Shown here: piece by piece, positions 1-7,207 of the stretch
Numbering within the stretch: position 1 is the first letter of the stretch
Layout of the letters: each line of letters starts with the position of its first letter
Source: Anaerolineaceae bacterium
GTDB taxonomy: Bacteria > Chloroflexota > Anaerolineae > Anaerolineales > Anaerolineaceae
DNA length: 12,318 nt
Direction of reading: 5' to 3'
Assembly: GCA_030620065.1 (NCBI GenBank)
Contig: JAUXFJ010000022.1
Coordinates: 1 to 12,318, forward strand
Translations under genes and position numbers: made by a program
The notes under the pieces: generated by a model
Databases searched by the model: none
What the model was told of the DNA's origin: nothing
The model's input: the letters and a program-made list of their open reading frames with translations, nothing else

Positions 1-196
1 AACTGAAGCTTTTGGAAAACCGGAGGAAGCTATAACTAAAAAGAAAACTGAAAACTTGATTAATACGGCCTTACTTTATCTGCAAGAACATCCTGAATGC
101 GAAGACGCTTGGCAGATTGATATTATTACTATTGAAGGGGCTTATTTGTCCAAATCCCCAAAAATTACACATTTCCAAAATGCGATAAACGGATGA
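1..196 (+). CDS. YraN/UPF0102 family protein, C-terminal fragment
   Basis: The reading frame is open from base 2 to a TGA at 194-196 and encodes about 64 residues; the start lies left of the window. The fragment begins TEAFGKPEEAITKKKTENLI and continues with a LLYLQEHPE stretch, then a WQIDIITIEG strand and an ITHFQNAING end. This order (FG.PEEAIT.KK, ALLYL, W.IDI..I, I.H..NA) matches the C-terminal half of the YraN (UPF0102) family, which has a Holliday-junction-resolvase/endonuclease-like fold. The catalytic part (usually E-V-K-T-R) would lie outside the window, so activity cannot be judged. The stop codon overlaps the miaA start (ATGA), which implies translational coupling. The family has no settled cellular role. 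The assignment rests on motif memory over a short piece. Confidence 0.75.
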   Translation, partial: TEAFGKPEEAITKKKTENLINTALLYLQEHPECEDAWQIDIITIEGAYLSKSPKITHFQNAING

Positions 197-1131
197 AGAA
201 ACTTGATATAAAAGAAAATCTCATAGTGATCGTAGGTCCAACTGCAGTGGGAAAAACTACAGTTTCAATTGAATTGGCTAGAAGATTGAATGGAGAGATT
301 ATATCAGCTGATTCAAGACTGTTTTATAGGGGCTTGGATATCGGAACGGCGAAACCTACCCAAGAACAAATGCATAAAGTCACACATCATTTAATAGATG
401 TTACGGACCTTGACCATATTTGGAGCCTTGCAGCGTTTCAGAAACATGTAAAACGGTTAATACCTGAAATATCACAGCTTGGCAAATTACCAATTATGGT
501 TGGTGGTACCGGTCAATATGTTCGCGCAATCATTGAGGAATGGATAATTCCTGCACAGAAGCCTGATTCGAACCTGCGCAGCGCGCTTGAAAAATGGGGC
601 GATGATATCGGTAAGGCGGGTTTGCACAAACGACTTTCAGTGGTGGACCAAACAGCAGCTGAAACAATAGATTATCGAAACATCAGAAGAACTATACGCG
701 CTTTAGAGGTCATCTTAAAGACAGGACGCAAGTTTTCTGAGCAAAGAACTAAGAAAAAATCTCCCTACAACATTATCATGCTTGGCATAAATCGACCAAG
801 AGAAGAACTATATGCTCGTGTTGATGAAAGAATCGAAAAGATGATCGCGGATGGTTTTATTGAAGAAGTAAAAGGATTAATAGATAGAGGTTATGAGAAA
901 CAGATCGAATGTATTTCTGCAATTGGGTATGTGGAGATTGCTGAATTTATCAAAGGCGAAATAACATTAGAGGAAGCTATCAGACTCATCAAGCGAAAAA
1001 CACGCATCTTTGTCCGCAGGCAATCTAACTGGTTCAAATTAACAGATCCAAGGATAAAGTGGTTCAACGCTAATGATCAAATGATTGATCAAATGGAACT
1101 TTATATTAGGAGCCGAATACATGCCAGGTAA
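193..1131 (+). CDS. miaA: tRNA dimethylallyltransferase MiaA
   Basis: This cytoplasmic enzyme transfers a dimethylallyl group from dimethylallyl diphosphate to N6 of A37 in tRNAs that read UNN codons, giving i6A. The 312-residue length is normal for the family. Visible motifs are the P-loop GPTAVGKT (15-22), SADSR (38-42, with D40 aligning to the catalytic Asp of E. coli MiaA), the DIGTAKPT substrate motif (49-56), HHLID (65-69), VGGTG (103-107, with the conserved Thr106), and R-rALEV..tGrkFSE (about 166-183). The C-terminal tRNA-contacting segment includes IGYVEI (244-249) and TRIFVRRQSNWFK (270-282). The usual TRRYAKRQ-TWFR reads TRIFVRRQ-NWFK here, a mild divergence. The ATG overlaps the upstream stop by 4 bases. 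The 3' end overlaps the acyl-CoA ligase start by 11 bases, so the three genes are very likely co-transcribed. Confidence 0.96.
   Translation: MKKLDIKENLIVIVGPTAVGKTTVSIELARRLNGEIISADSRLFYRGLDIGTAKPTQEQMHKVTHHLIDVTDLDHIWSLAAFQKHVKRLIPEISQLGKLPIMVGGTGQYVRAIIEEWIIPAQKPDSNLRSALEKWGDDIGKAGLHKRLSVVDQTAAETIDYRNIRRTIRALEVILKTGRKFSEQRTKKKSPYNIIMLGINRPREELYARVDERIEKMIADGFIEEVKGLIDRGYEKQIECISAIGYVEIAEFIKGEITLEEAIRLIKRKTRIFVRRQSNWFKLTDPRIKWFNANDQMIDQMELYIRSRIHAR
1108..1112 (+). promoter_or_regulatory. Ribosome-binding site that fixes the acyl-CoA ligase start
   Basis: AGGAG lies 8 bases upstream of the ATG at 1121. The longer in-frame ATG at 1085 has no comparable Shine-Dalgarno sequence. The protein from 1121 begins MPGKQPWLAHYD, which resembles the usual N-terminus of FadD-type ligases, whereas the 12 extra residues from 1085 are simply miaA sequence read in another frame. 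Confidence 0.75.
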
Positions 1132-2758
1132 GCAGCCATGGTTGGCGCATTATGATATTGGTGTTCCTCACCATATTGATTATCCCGAAAAAACAATTGT
1201 GGATCTTTTTGAAGATACAGCAAGGGTCTTTCCAAACAAAACCTGTACGATTTATGGTGCCAGTAAGTTGACATATTCAAGAATATCTTTTTTATCAGAC
1301 AAGATTGCAAATTATCTGTTGAATTCAGGTGTTCAAAAAGGTGAGAGAATAGGTATCTTGTTGCCAAATATACCAGATTTTATTATCGCCTATTATGGCA
1401 TATTAAAGGCTGGTGGGATTGTCTTGGCACTTAATCCCTCTAATCATCATAATGAGCTTATTCAACAAATTAATGAAGTTGATGTGAAAAGGTTGTTTCT
1501 GGAGCAAAGAAAATATCCATCTGTTGTTGGCGACATAGAGCAGACATCGCTTGATGGATTGATCGTTGTGGGAAATGCAATAGAGAAGCTTCGTGAAAGT
1601 GATATCTATGCTAAAACAATTTTCAAAAGTGAACACAGTACACAGGTACGAAAAGTCATTATAAGCCCTGACGATGCTGCAATCTTCCAGTATTCAGGTG
1701 GGACGACTGGCTTACCTAAATGTGCTATTGGTACACACCGAAATCTTGTCGCTAACGCAATCCAGTTCAGAAAATGGTTGGTCAATACAGAAGAGGGGAA
1801 TGAAAATGTATTGATTGCTATCCCTCTATACCATGTTTATGGAATGGTTTTGGGGATGAATTTGGCCGTTCTATTAGGTGCAGGGATGATCTTGATTCCT
1901 GATCCGAGGAATTTAGACAATTTATTATCTCAAATCGAACAACACCGAGCCACAATCTTTCCTGGTGTACCGAATTTATATAGCGCAATTAATCGCTTGC
2001 CAGCGGTTCAAGAAGGTCGGTATGACTTGAGCTCGATAAAAGCTTGCATTTCAGGTTCAGCGACATTACCTGAACATACAAAAACTGAATTTGAGCGGTT
2101 CACAGGAGGGCATTTAGTAGAGGGTTATGGCCTTTCCGAAGCACCAACAGCGACACATTGTAATCCTATACTTGGTGAAAACCGAATAGGATCAATTGGG
2201 TTGCCCTTACCTGATGTTGAATGCCGAATTGTGGATATTGAAACCGGTGTGCATGACGTTCCGAAAGGTGGGATTGGCGAGCTCATCGTGCGTGGTCCCC
2301 AAGTAATGCAGGGGTATTACCTCCAACCAGCCGAAACTGAATTGGTTCTGCGCGATGGTTGGTTATTTACAGGCGATATTTGCAGAATGGATGCTGAGGG
2401 ATATTTTTATCTGGTCGATCGAAAGAAAGATGCGATAAAAGTTAGCGGATTCCAAGTATGGCCTAATGAGGTTGAAAAAGTAATCCTAGAAAATCCTAAG
2501 GTTCAGGATGCTGCGGTAGCAGGGGTATTTGATCAAAACAAGGGCGAATTGGTAAAGGCATGGGTTGTTATAAAGAATGGCAAAACTGCTACAGGATTGG
2601 AAATCATCTCCTGGTGCAAGCAATATCTAACGCGCTATAAGGCACCAACGATGGTTGAGTTCGTAGACGTTCTCCCGCGATCAGGTGTTGGAAAGGTACT
2701 TAGGCGAATCCTTGTAACAGAACATATGCGAAGACAGGTTAAAAACAAGAAGGACTGA
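1121..2758 (+). CDS. Long-chain fatty acid-CoA ligase (AMP-forming, FadD-like)
   Basis: This member of the adenylate-forming superfamily should activate a fatty acid as acyl-AMP and then form the acyl-CoA thioester for beta-oxidation or lipid synthesis. The protein is 545 residues from the ATG at 1121. Motifs include the phosphate-binding loop YSGGTTGLPK (191-200), EGYGLSE (334-340), the TGD aspartate (D419), the hinge DRKKDAIKVSG (433-443), and a C-terminal PRSGVGKVLRR whose Lys525 aligns with the catalytic lysine of the adenylation step. The N-terminal LAHYDIGVPHHIDYP stretch is typical of FadD-type ligases. The phosphate loop has C and G-T-H-R after PK where many relatives have GA.LTHRN, a small deviation. 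Chain length cannot be read from the sequence. The gene overlaps miaA by 11 bases and is the last gene of that operon. Its stop codon lies inside a terminator-like hairpin shared with ftsH. Confidence 0.92.
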   Translation: MPGKQPWLAHYDIGVPHHIDYPEKTIVDLFEDTARVFPNKTCTIYGASKLTYSRISFLSDKIANYLLNSGVQKGERIGILLPNIPDFIIAYYGILKAGGIVLALNPSNHHNELIQQINEVDVKRLFLEQRKYPSVVGDIEQTSLDGLIVVGNAIEKLRESDIYAKTIFKSEHSTQVRKVIISPDDAAIFQYSGGTTGLPKCAIGTHRNLVANAIQFRKWLVNTEEGNENVLIAIPLYHVYGMVLGMNLAVLLGAGMILIPDPRNLDNLLSQIEQHRATIFPGVPNLYSAINRLPAVQEGRYDLSSIKACISGSATLPEHTKTEFERFTGGHLVEGYGLSEAPTATHCNPILGENRIGSIGLPLPDVECRIVDIETGVHDVPKGGIGELIVRGPQVMQGYYLQPAETELVLRDGWLFTGDICRMDAEGYFYLVDRKKDAIKVSGFQVWPNEVEKVILENPKVQDAAVAGVFDQNKGELVKAWVVIKNGKTATGLEIISWCKQYLTRYKAPTMVEFVDVLPRSGVGKVLRRILVTEHMRRQVKNKKD

Positions 2759-2775
2759 GAGATCTCAATCCTTCT
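2741..2775 (-). terminator. Rho-independent terminator of ftsH, overlapping the ligase stop
   Basis: Arms at 2748-2760 and 2763-2775 can form a 13-pair stem. In the minus-strand RNA the only non-Watson-Crick position is a U.G wobble, and the stem is followed by TGTTTTT (2747-2741). In plus-strand RNA the same position is a C.A mismatch and no T-run follows. The structure therefore favours termination of the ftsH transcript. Its left arm includes the TGA stop of the acyl-CoA ligase (2756-2758). Confidence 0.75.
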
Positions 2776-2786
2776 CGGTAGTTCTC

Positions 2787-4646
2787 TTATCCAATTGCCA
2801 TTTTTGGCGTGCCACTCGTCTTAGTGACCGGAGGCGGGAATATTGCTTCGAACTGATCCTTAGTAAGCGTTTCAGTTTCAAGTAGCTTTTCAGCAATTTC
2901 CACTAATTTATCTTTATATTGGATCACTATATCTTTAGCATTCTTATAAGCTTCTGTAATTATCTTTTGGACTTCAATGTCAATTTTCTGAGCAACCGCT
3001 TCAGAATAATCACGCCGTTCAGAGATCTCTCGTCCCAAGAAGACTAATTCTTCTTTTTTCCCATACACCATTGGGCCTAGTTTGTCACTCATGCCCAATC
3101 TTGTAACCATTTTACGTGCTAACCTGGTGACACTTTCAATGTCGTTCGATGCGCCAGAAGTAATATCATTAAACATGATTTCTTCTGCTGCGCGCCCGCC
3201 CAGAAGACCAATCATAGTGGCCGTAATCTTACGCCTAGAATCAAGGAAGCGATCTTCAAGCGGAAGTGCAAGTGTGTAACCACCCGCCATACCGCGGGAG
3301 ATGATCGAGACTTTTTGGACAGGATCAGCTTCCGGAAGCGCAGTGATAACTATGGCATGGCCAGCCTCATGGTAAGCTATAATCCGTTTTTCGTCATCAC
3401 TGATCAAGCGGCTCTTTCTTTCGGGGCCAGCAACCACGCGTTCAATTGATTCTTCAAATTCTGGTTGCTCAATTATGTTTTTATTACGCCTGGCAGCTAA
3501 TATTGCAGCCTCATTAACTAGGTTTTCGATATCTGCACCTACAAACCCCGGGGTTGAGCGTGCGATTTCTTTCAGGTCAACGTCAGGGGAAATTGGTTTG
3601 CCTTTGACGTGAACTTTAAGGATTTCTTCACGGCCACGTATGTCTGGATGATCCAGCATAACACGTCGATCAAAACGACCAGGCCTTAATAAGGCTGGGT
3701 CAAGGATATCAGGTCGGTTAGTAGCAGCTATGATAATCACATTAGTGTCAGTATCGAATCCATCCATCTCAACTAAGAGTTGATTTAGTGTTTGCTCGCG
3801 CTCATCGTGACTGCCGCCTAATCCTGCACCACGCTGACGACCGACAGCATCAATTTCATCAACAAACACAATACTTGGGGAATGGCGTTTTGCCTGCTCA
3901 AAAAGATCACGAACACGGCTTGCACCAACACCAACGAACATTTCCACAAATTCGGATCCGGAAATAGAAAAAAATGGAACGCCAGCTTCACCAGAGACGG
4001 CCTTGGCCATGAGGGTTTTCCCAGTGCCTGGCGAACCAACGAGAAGCACCCCTTTAGGGATGCGTGCGCCTAGAGCAGTGAATTTTTGGGGTTCTTTTAG
4101 GAATTCCACAATCTCTAGCAGTTCTTCTTTGGATTCGTCGACACCGGCAATATCATCAAATGTGACTGTCGGATGTTCACCAGTGAGCATTCGAGCTTTT
4201 GATTTGCCAAAGGACATAGCAGCACTGTTACTGCCCTGCGCCTGGCGGAAAATGAACCAGAAAGCTCCAATCATAAGGATAAATGGCAACAGGTAACTAG
4301 CTGCAGAAAGTAGTCCCAACCAAGCACTAGGTAATTTGACTTCCAAATGAAGATTATCATCTGTGAGATCATCGGGAGAAACGCCAAGAAGAACCAGTTC
4401 TTCTATTAAGGTCGCTTTTGGATCGATTGATGATTCTTTTAGGGAGCCGTCTGCATACGTAATTGTCAGAAGACTTTCATCTTCAATAATCTTTACCACA
4501 AGATTCTTTTTGATATCTGCAGCAACTTGGTTAAAAGGGATAACGTTTGTTTCACTGCTTTGCTGCATGAAATTAAAATATACCATTGTGATTATCGCAA
4601 TAAAAAGCAACACGTAAATGATATAAGATTGATTACGTGATTTCAC
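2787..4646 (-). CDS. ftsH: ATP-dependent zinc metalloprotease FtsH
   Basis: FtsH is a membrane-anchored AAA+ protease. It forms hexamers and extracts and degrades misfolded membrane proteins and selected regulators. The 619-residue protein has a first membrane segment (about 8-27), a short extracytoplasmic domain (about 28-108), and a second membrane segment (about 109-133). The AAA module carries Walker A GSPGTGKT (204-211), pore loop FVGVG (237-241), Walker B IVFVDEID (259-266) and the second region of homology with ATNRPDILDPALLRPGRFDR (308-327). The protease domain has HEAGH (426-430) and the third zinc ligand Asp502 in TSGASNDIE. Nothing essential is missing. The start is GTG at 4644-4646, preceded by GGAGGT (4656-4651) with a 4-base gap. 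A GSP variant replaces the more common PPGTGKT. It is transcribed away from the Cys-rich gene from its own promoter and ends at the hairpin at 2741-2775. Confidence 0.97.
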   Translation of the reverse strand: MKSRNQSYIIYVLLFIAIITMVYFNFMQQSSETNVIPFNQVAADIKKNLVVKIIEDESLLTITYADGSLKESSIDPKATLIEELVLLGVSPDDLTDDNLHLEVKLPSAWLGLLSAASYLLPFILMIGAFWFIFRQAQGSNSAAMSFGKSKARMLTGEHPTVTFDDIAGVDESKEELLEIVEFLKEPQKFTALGARIPKGVLLVGSPGTGKTLMAKAVSGEAGVPFFSISGSEFVEMFVGVGASRVRDLFEQAKRHSPSIVFVDEIDAVGRQRGAGLGGSHDEREQTLNQLLVEMDGFDTDTNVIIIAATNRPDILDPALLRPGRFDRRVMLDHPDIRGREEILKVHVKGKPISPDVDLKEIARSTPGFVGADIENLVNEAAILAARRNKNIIEQPEFEESIERVVAGPERKSRLISDDEKRIIAYHEAGHAIVITALPEADPVQKVSIISRGMAGGYTLALPLEDRFLDSRRKITATMIGLLGGRAAEEIMFNDITSGASNDIESVTRLARKMVTRLGMSDKLGPMVYGKKEELVFLGREISERRDYSEAVAQKIDIEVQKIITEAYKNAKDIVIQYKDKLVEIAEKLLETETLTKDQFEAIFPPPVTKTSGTPKMAIG

Positions 4647-4695
4647 TAATACCTCCGAGGTAATTCTGACAGAATCTTACAACTTCAATAATTAC

Positions 4696-4704
4696 ATTAT
4701 ACCA
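4696..4704 (-). promoter_or_regulatory. Extended -10 promoter for ftsH
   Basis: The minus strand reads TGGTATAAT (4704 to 4696): a perfect TATAAT with the TG of an extended -10 element. No good -35 hexamer lies 16-18 bases upstream, which is tolerated by extended -10 promoters. Transcription would begin near 4689, giving a leader of about 43 bases before the GTG start. Confidence 0.55.
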
Positions 4705-4792
4705 ACTAAATGTTTTGATAAATAGCCAATGTGTAGTAAAAGGGAGTATCTTATAAATATTTAATAAATTTGAACATGGGAAGGGAACTTGA

Positions 4793-5122
4793 TCATTTAA
4801 GGTCAAAATGATCTGGGAATGGGTGACAATGGCCACAGCCAATTTTTGGTTGCTTTACTTCTTGGTGTATTTTGGTACAGTAAGCAGTTACTGTGACTTT
4901 CTTTTTTATACCAAAGATTGTTGAAGTTACTTCACCGCTTAAAATCATGTTGGGGCATGCATTCGCCATGACAATAGCAGGCACGGGGCAATCGCTGCAA
5001 TACTGCACTTTCCACTTATTCGGTTGGTTTGGTTTATGCAACAGTCGACAAGCTTCAATATTTTTGCCACGATGATAGTCGCCATAAAAATAAGGGCATT
5101 CTTTTCCGTAAGGAGTTTTCAT
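4793..5122 (-). CDS. Conserved-looking Cys-rich protein, eight cysteines, unknown function
   Basis: The predicted product is 109 residues, soluble, with no signal peptide or membrane segment. It begins MKTPYGKECPYFYGDYHRG and has cysteines at 9, 25, 42, 45, 56, 82, 96 and 99. The pairs C42-S-D-C45 and C96-G-H-C99 and the phrase IGCGHCHPFP near the end look like metal-binding knuckles. Eight cysteines would suit two zinc sites or one or two Fe-S clusters. I recall similar small proteins in Chloroflexota genomes but cannot name a characterised family. No strong Shine-Dalgarno precedes the ATG; an AT-rich inverted repeat begins 1 base upstream instead. It lies 72 bases downstream of efp on the same strand and may be co-transcribed with it. 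Its stop is TGA at 4793-4795. The organised cysteine spacing supports a real gene. Confidence 0.7.
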   Translation of the reverse strand: MKTPYGKECPYFYGDYHRGKNIEACRLLHKPNQPNKWKVQYCSDCPVPAIVMANACPNMILSGEVTSTIFGIKKKVTVTAYCTKIHQEVKQPKIGCGHCHPFPDHFDLK

Positions 5123-5123
5123 C

Positions 5124-5145
5124 TTGTTGTTAACCGTAACAACAA
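5124..5145. repeat. 9-base perfect inverted repeat next to the Cys-rich gene start
   Basis: TTGTTGTTA (5124-5132) and TAACAACAA (5137-5145) are perfect inverted copies around a 4-base centre, ACCG. The element ends 1 base from the ATG of the minus-strand Cys-rich gene, where a ribosome-binding site would be expected. It could be an operator or an RNA hairpin that controls translation. The sequence shows the symmetry but not the function. Confidence 0.5.
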
Positions 5146-5147
5146 TA

Positions 5148-5169
5148 ATTATCCCCGCAAAAGGATAAT
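5148..5169. repeat. 7-base inverted repeat after efp
   Basis: ATTATCC (5148-5154) and GGATAAT (5163-5169) pair across an 8-base centre. The repeat sits 25 bases past the efp stop and just upstream of the 9-base repeat. It is AT-rich and lacks a following T-run on the minus strand, so it is at most a weak terminator or mRNA 3'-end stabiliser for efp. Confidence 0.35.
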
Positions 5170-5194
5170 GCTGTTTTCGAGGGCGTCTGGGGTA

Positions 5195-5752
5195 TCATAC
5201 GCGTGTTACATAAGCGCCGGTTCGGGTATCAACCCTAATCATATCGCCCACATTAACAAAAGAAGGTACTTGAACTTTTAAGCCTGTATTAGTAATAACT
5301 TGTTTTGTAACACCTGTCGCAGTGTTACCTCTGGCGGATGGATCAGCTGCCTCGATCTTCAAATCAACACTGGTGGGCAGTTCGATATCTAGTGCTTCTT
5401 CACCAAAGAAAGTTAGTTTTACTTCCATGTTTTCTTTTAGGTAGGCGGCAGTATCACCGATGAGAGCTGTAGGTATTCCAGGCTGCTCAAATGTGTCCAG
5501 GTCCATAAAATAATAAAAATTGTCATCGTGATAAAGATATTGAACATTGTGATAATCCAAGCGAATATCTTGAACACGATCGCTTGAAATAAAAGTCATG
5601 TCGAGTGTTGTGCCTTTACGAAGGTTACGCGCTTTGATACGAATCCTTGCTGAACCACGTCCAGGTTTATTGTGCGCATATTCTAAAACCTTGTAAAGAT
5701 TTCCATCAATTTCAAAAGTCACTCCTTTGCGGAGTTCATTTACATCAATCAT
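5195..5752 (-). CDS. efp: Elongation factor P
   Basis: EF-P binds the ribosome between the P and E sites and helps form peptide bonds at polyproline stretches. The 185-residue length is normal, with an N-terminal KOW-like domain (about 1-63) and two OB-fold domains. The tip of the first domain reads NKPGRGSA. Arg32 occupies the place of Lys34 in E. coli EF-P, which is beta-lysylated, and of Arg32 in EarP-type EF-P, which is rhamnosylated. The C-terminal signature region includes ARGNTATGVTKQVITNTG (140-157) and the end GDMIRVDTRTGAYVTRV. AGAGGT (5767-5762) lies 9 bases before the ATG. A good promoter lies upstream at 5805-5833. The downstream neighbour is the Cys-rich gene. No modification enzyme is visible in this window. 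Confidence 0.95.
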   Translation of the reverse strand: MIDVNELRKGVTFEIDGNLYKVLEYAHNKPGRGSARIRIKARNLRKGTTLDMTFISSDRVQDIRLDYHNVQYLYHDDNFYYFMDLDTFEQPGIPTALIGDTAAYLKENMEVKLTFFGEEALDIELPTSVDLKIEAADPSARGNTATGVTKQVITNTGLKVQVPSFVNVGDMIRVDTRTGAYVTRV

Positions 5753-5804
5753 AATGCAATTACCTCTTTCACAAAAAATAATCTGTCCAGTCTATAACAA
5801 AAGG

Positions 5805-5833
5805 ATTATAGCGCAGCCTTATCACTTCGACAA
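5805..5833 (-). promoter_or_regulatory. Sigma-70-type promoter for efp
   Basis: The minus strand has TTGTCG (5833-5828), a 17-base spacer, and a perfect TATAAT (5810-5805). Transcription would start near 5798, about 46 bases before the efp ATG. Spacing and hexamers fit the housekeeping sigma factor. Confidence 0.7.
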
Positions 5834-6017
5834 GTATCCAAATTGGAAATTATGTGTTAATAATCTTGTAAGCTTTAGGATAATAATATTCTTTGAGGCT
5901 AAGTACAGGTTATAATTAGTCAGACTTTGGTCGCAATACTTTATGCTAATTTTTTTATAATCAATTGCGCGTATATAAATAAAATACAATTCAGATAAAT
6001 ATAATAGGAAGGTAATC
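5834..6017 (+). promoter_or_regulatory. AT-rich divergent region with the promoter of the GNAT-like gene
   Basis: This spacer separates divergent efp and the GNAT-like gene. On the plus strand there are TATAAT hexamers at 5912-5917, 5956-5961 and 6000-6005. The one at 5956-5961 is best placed for a 50-base leader, but none has a convincing -35 at the correct distance. No ORF, repeat or RNA gene stands out. The exact promoter is unresolved. Confidence 0.35.
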
Positions 6018-7148
6018 ATGATAAAGGTTCGTCAGGTTGATATTAAATCAAAAGCTGAAGTTAACACGTTCGTTCAAATTCCATTTGAGTTATACAAAGA
6101 TCATCCGCAGTGGGTGCCGAGATTTTTGGTGGATGTCAGGATGATGATGAATCCAAAGAAACATCCATTTTATGAACATTCCGAAGCGGACTTTTTCACT
6201 GCTGAACGTGATGGAGTAGCTGTAGGGCGGATTGCTGCTTTAATAAACAAGCCCTTTAATAAATATCATAATACTCAAGATGCAGAATTTTATCTCTTTG
6301 AGTGTATAAACGACCAAGAAGTCGCTAATGCTTTATTTGAGAAAGTAATTCAATGGGCTAAAAAGCGCGGTATGAATAAGCTCGTTGGTCCCAAAGGATT
6401 TGGTCCCTTGGACGGATACGGCATTCAAATTGAAGGGTTTGAGCATCGCCAGATGATGAATATGATGAACTACAACTATCCTTATTACCGGGATCTTGTA
6501 GAAAATCTTGGCTTCACTAAAGTAGTTGATTTTGTTTCTAGCTATATGCAGCCTGAAAAGTTCCGGCTTCCAGAAAAAGTGCGGAAAGCGTCAGAAATTG
6601 CGCAAAAGCGAGGTACTTTTGAGATCTTGACATTTAAGAATAAGCGCCATTTGCGTCAGTGGGCTGGGAAAATAGGACAGGCTTATAACAAATCCTTTGT
6701 AAAGAATTGGGAATATTATCCACTAACGAAGCGCGAAGTTGATTTTGTAGTGGATAATGTTATGACCATTGTTGACCCGAACCTAATGAAGGTGATCCTA
6801 AAGGACAATGAAGTTGTCGGGTTTGTTTTCCCGTTCCCGGATGTATCCCGCGCAATGCAGAAGAATAAGGGCAAATTAGGTTTGTTTGAGATCCTCAGAC
6901 TGTTTTCGGAGATAAAAAAGACAGATTGGATATCTTTTAATGGCGTTGGAATTTTGCCAGAATATCAGGGTTTGGGTGGGAATGCCATTATTTATGCTGA
7001 GCTCGAGAAGGCGCTGCATGAGAATACGCAATTTGTGAATGCAGAACTTACACAGGTTGCAGAAACTGCAATTCAGATGCGCAAAGACCTGCTGAATTTG
7101 GGTGTTAAGTTCTATAAGAATCATAGAGTCTATCAAAAAGATATTTAA
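6018..7148 (+). CDS. GNAT-like N-acetyltransferase of unknown substrate, two-part
   Basis: The predicted protein is 376 residues, cytoplasmic, without membrane segments. The N-terminal part contains FVQIPFELYKDHPQWVP (18-34), HPFYEHSEADFFTAERDG (49-66) and VGRIAALIN (69-77), which looks like a degenerate GNAT half. The middle GPKGFGPLDGYGIQIEGF (124-141) and MMNYNYPYY (149-157) are characteristic of a family often labelled hypothetical or GNAT acetyltransferase. The C-terminal half has a strand VVGFVFPFPD (266-275) followed by GVGILPEYQGLGGNAIIYAE (309-328). Its Q-G-L-G-G stretch matches the acetyl-CoA pyrophosphate loop of GNAT enzymes. The end, LGVKFYKNHRVYQKDI, is also typical. AGGAAGG (6006-6012) lies 5 bases before the ATG. 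It is monocistronic: a strong terminator follows within 20 bases. Substrate and role are not inferable. Confidence 0.75.
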   Translation: MIKVRQVDIKSKAEVNTFVQIPFELYKDHPQWVPRFLVDVRMMMNPKKHPFYEHSEADFFTAERDGVAVGRIAALINKPFNKYHNTQDAEFYLFECINDQEVANALFEKVIQWAKKRGMNKLVGPKGFGPLDGYGIQIEGFEHRQMMNMMNYNYPYYRDLVENLGFTKVVDFVSSYMQPEKFRLPEKVRKASEIAQKRGTFEILTFKNKRHLRQWAGKIGQAYNKSFVKNWEYYPLTKREVDFVVDNVMTIVDPNLMKVILKDNEVVGFVFPFPDVSRAMQKNKGKLGLFEILRLFSEIKKTDWISFNGVGILPEYQGLGGNAIIYAELEKALHENTQFVNAELTQVAETAIQMRKDLLNLGVKFYKNHRVYQKDI

Positions 7149-7162
7149 ACGAAGTAGTAATC

Positions 7163-7203
7163 AAAAACGGTCTTGATGAGAATCAAGGCCGTTTTATTTA
7201 TTC
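7163..7203 (+). terminator. Bidirectional rho-independent terminator
   Basis: Arms 7164-7177 and 7182-7195 form a 14-pair stem around a GAGA loop. In plus RNA the single odd position (7171/7188) is a U.G wobble and the stem runs into TTTTATTTATT, ideal for ending the GNAT-like transcript. In minus RNA that pair becomes a C.A mismatch, but the stem is followed by T-rich sequence, so it can also end the tRNA-Gly transcript. Confidence 0.88.
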
Positions 7204-7207
7204 CAAA

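Noticed and set aside
4651..4663. Self-complementary TACCTC-GAGGTA around the ftsH ribosome-binding site as an RNA thermometer
   Set aside because: Only about five pairs with a three-base loop can form and the outer bases do not pair; too weak to support a regulatory claim.
5912..5917. TATAAT upstream of the GNAT-like gene as its definite -10
   Set aside because: No acceptable -35 is found 16-18 bases upstream, and two other TATAAT copies compete in the same AT-rich spacer.
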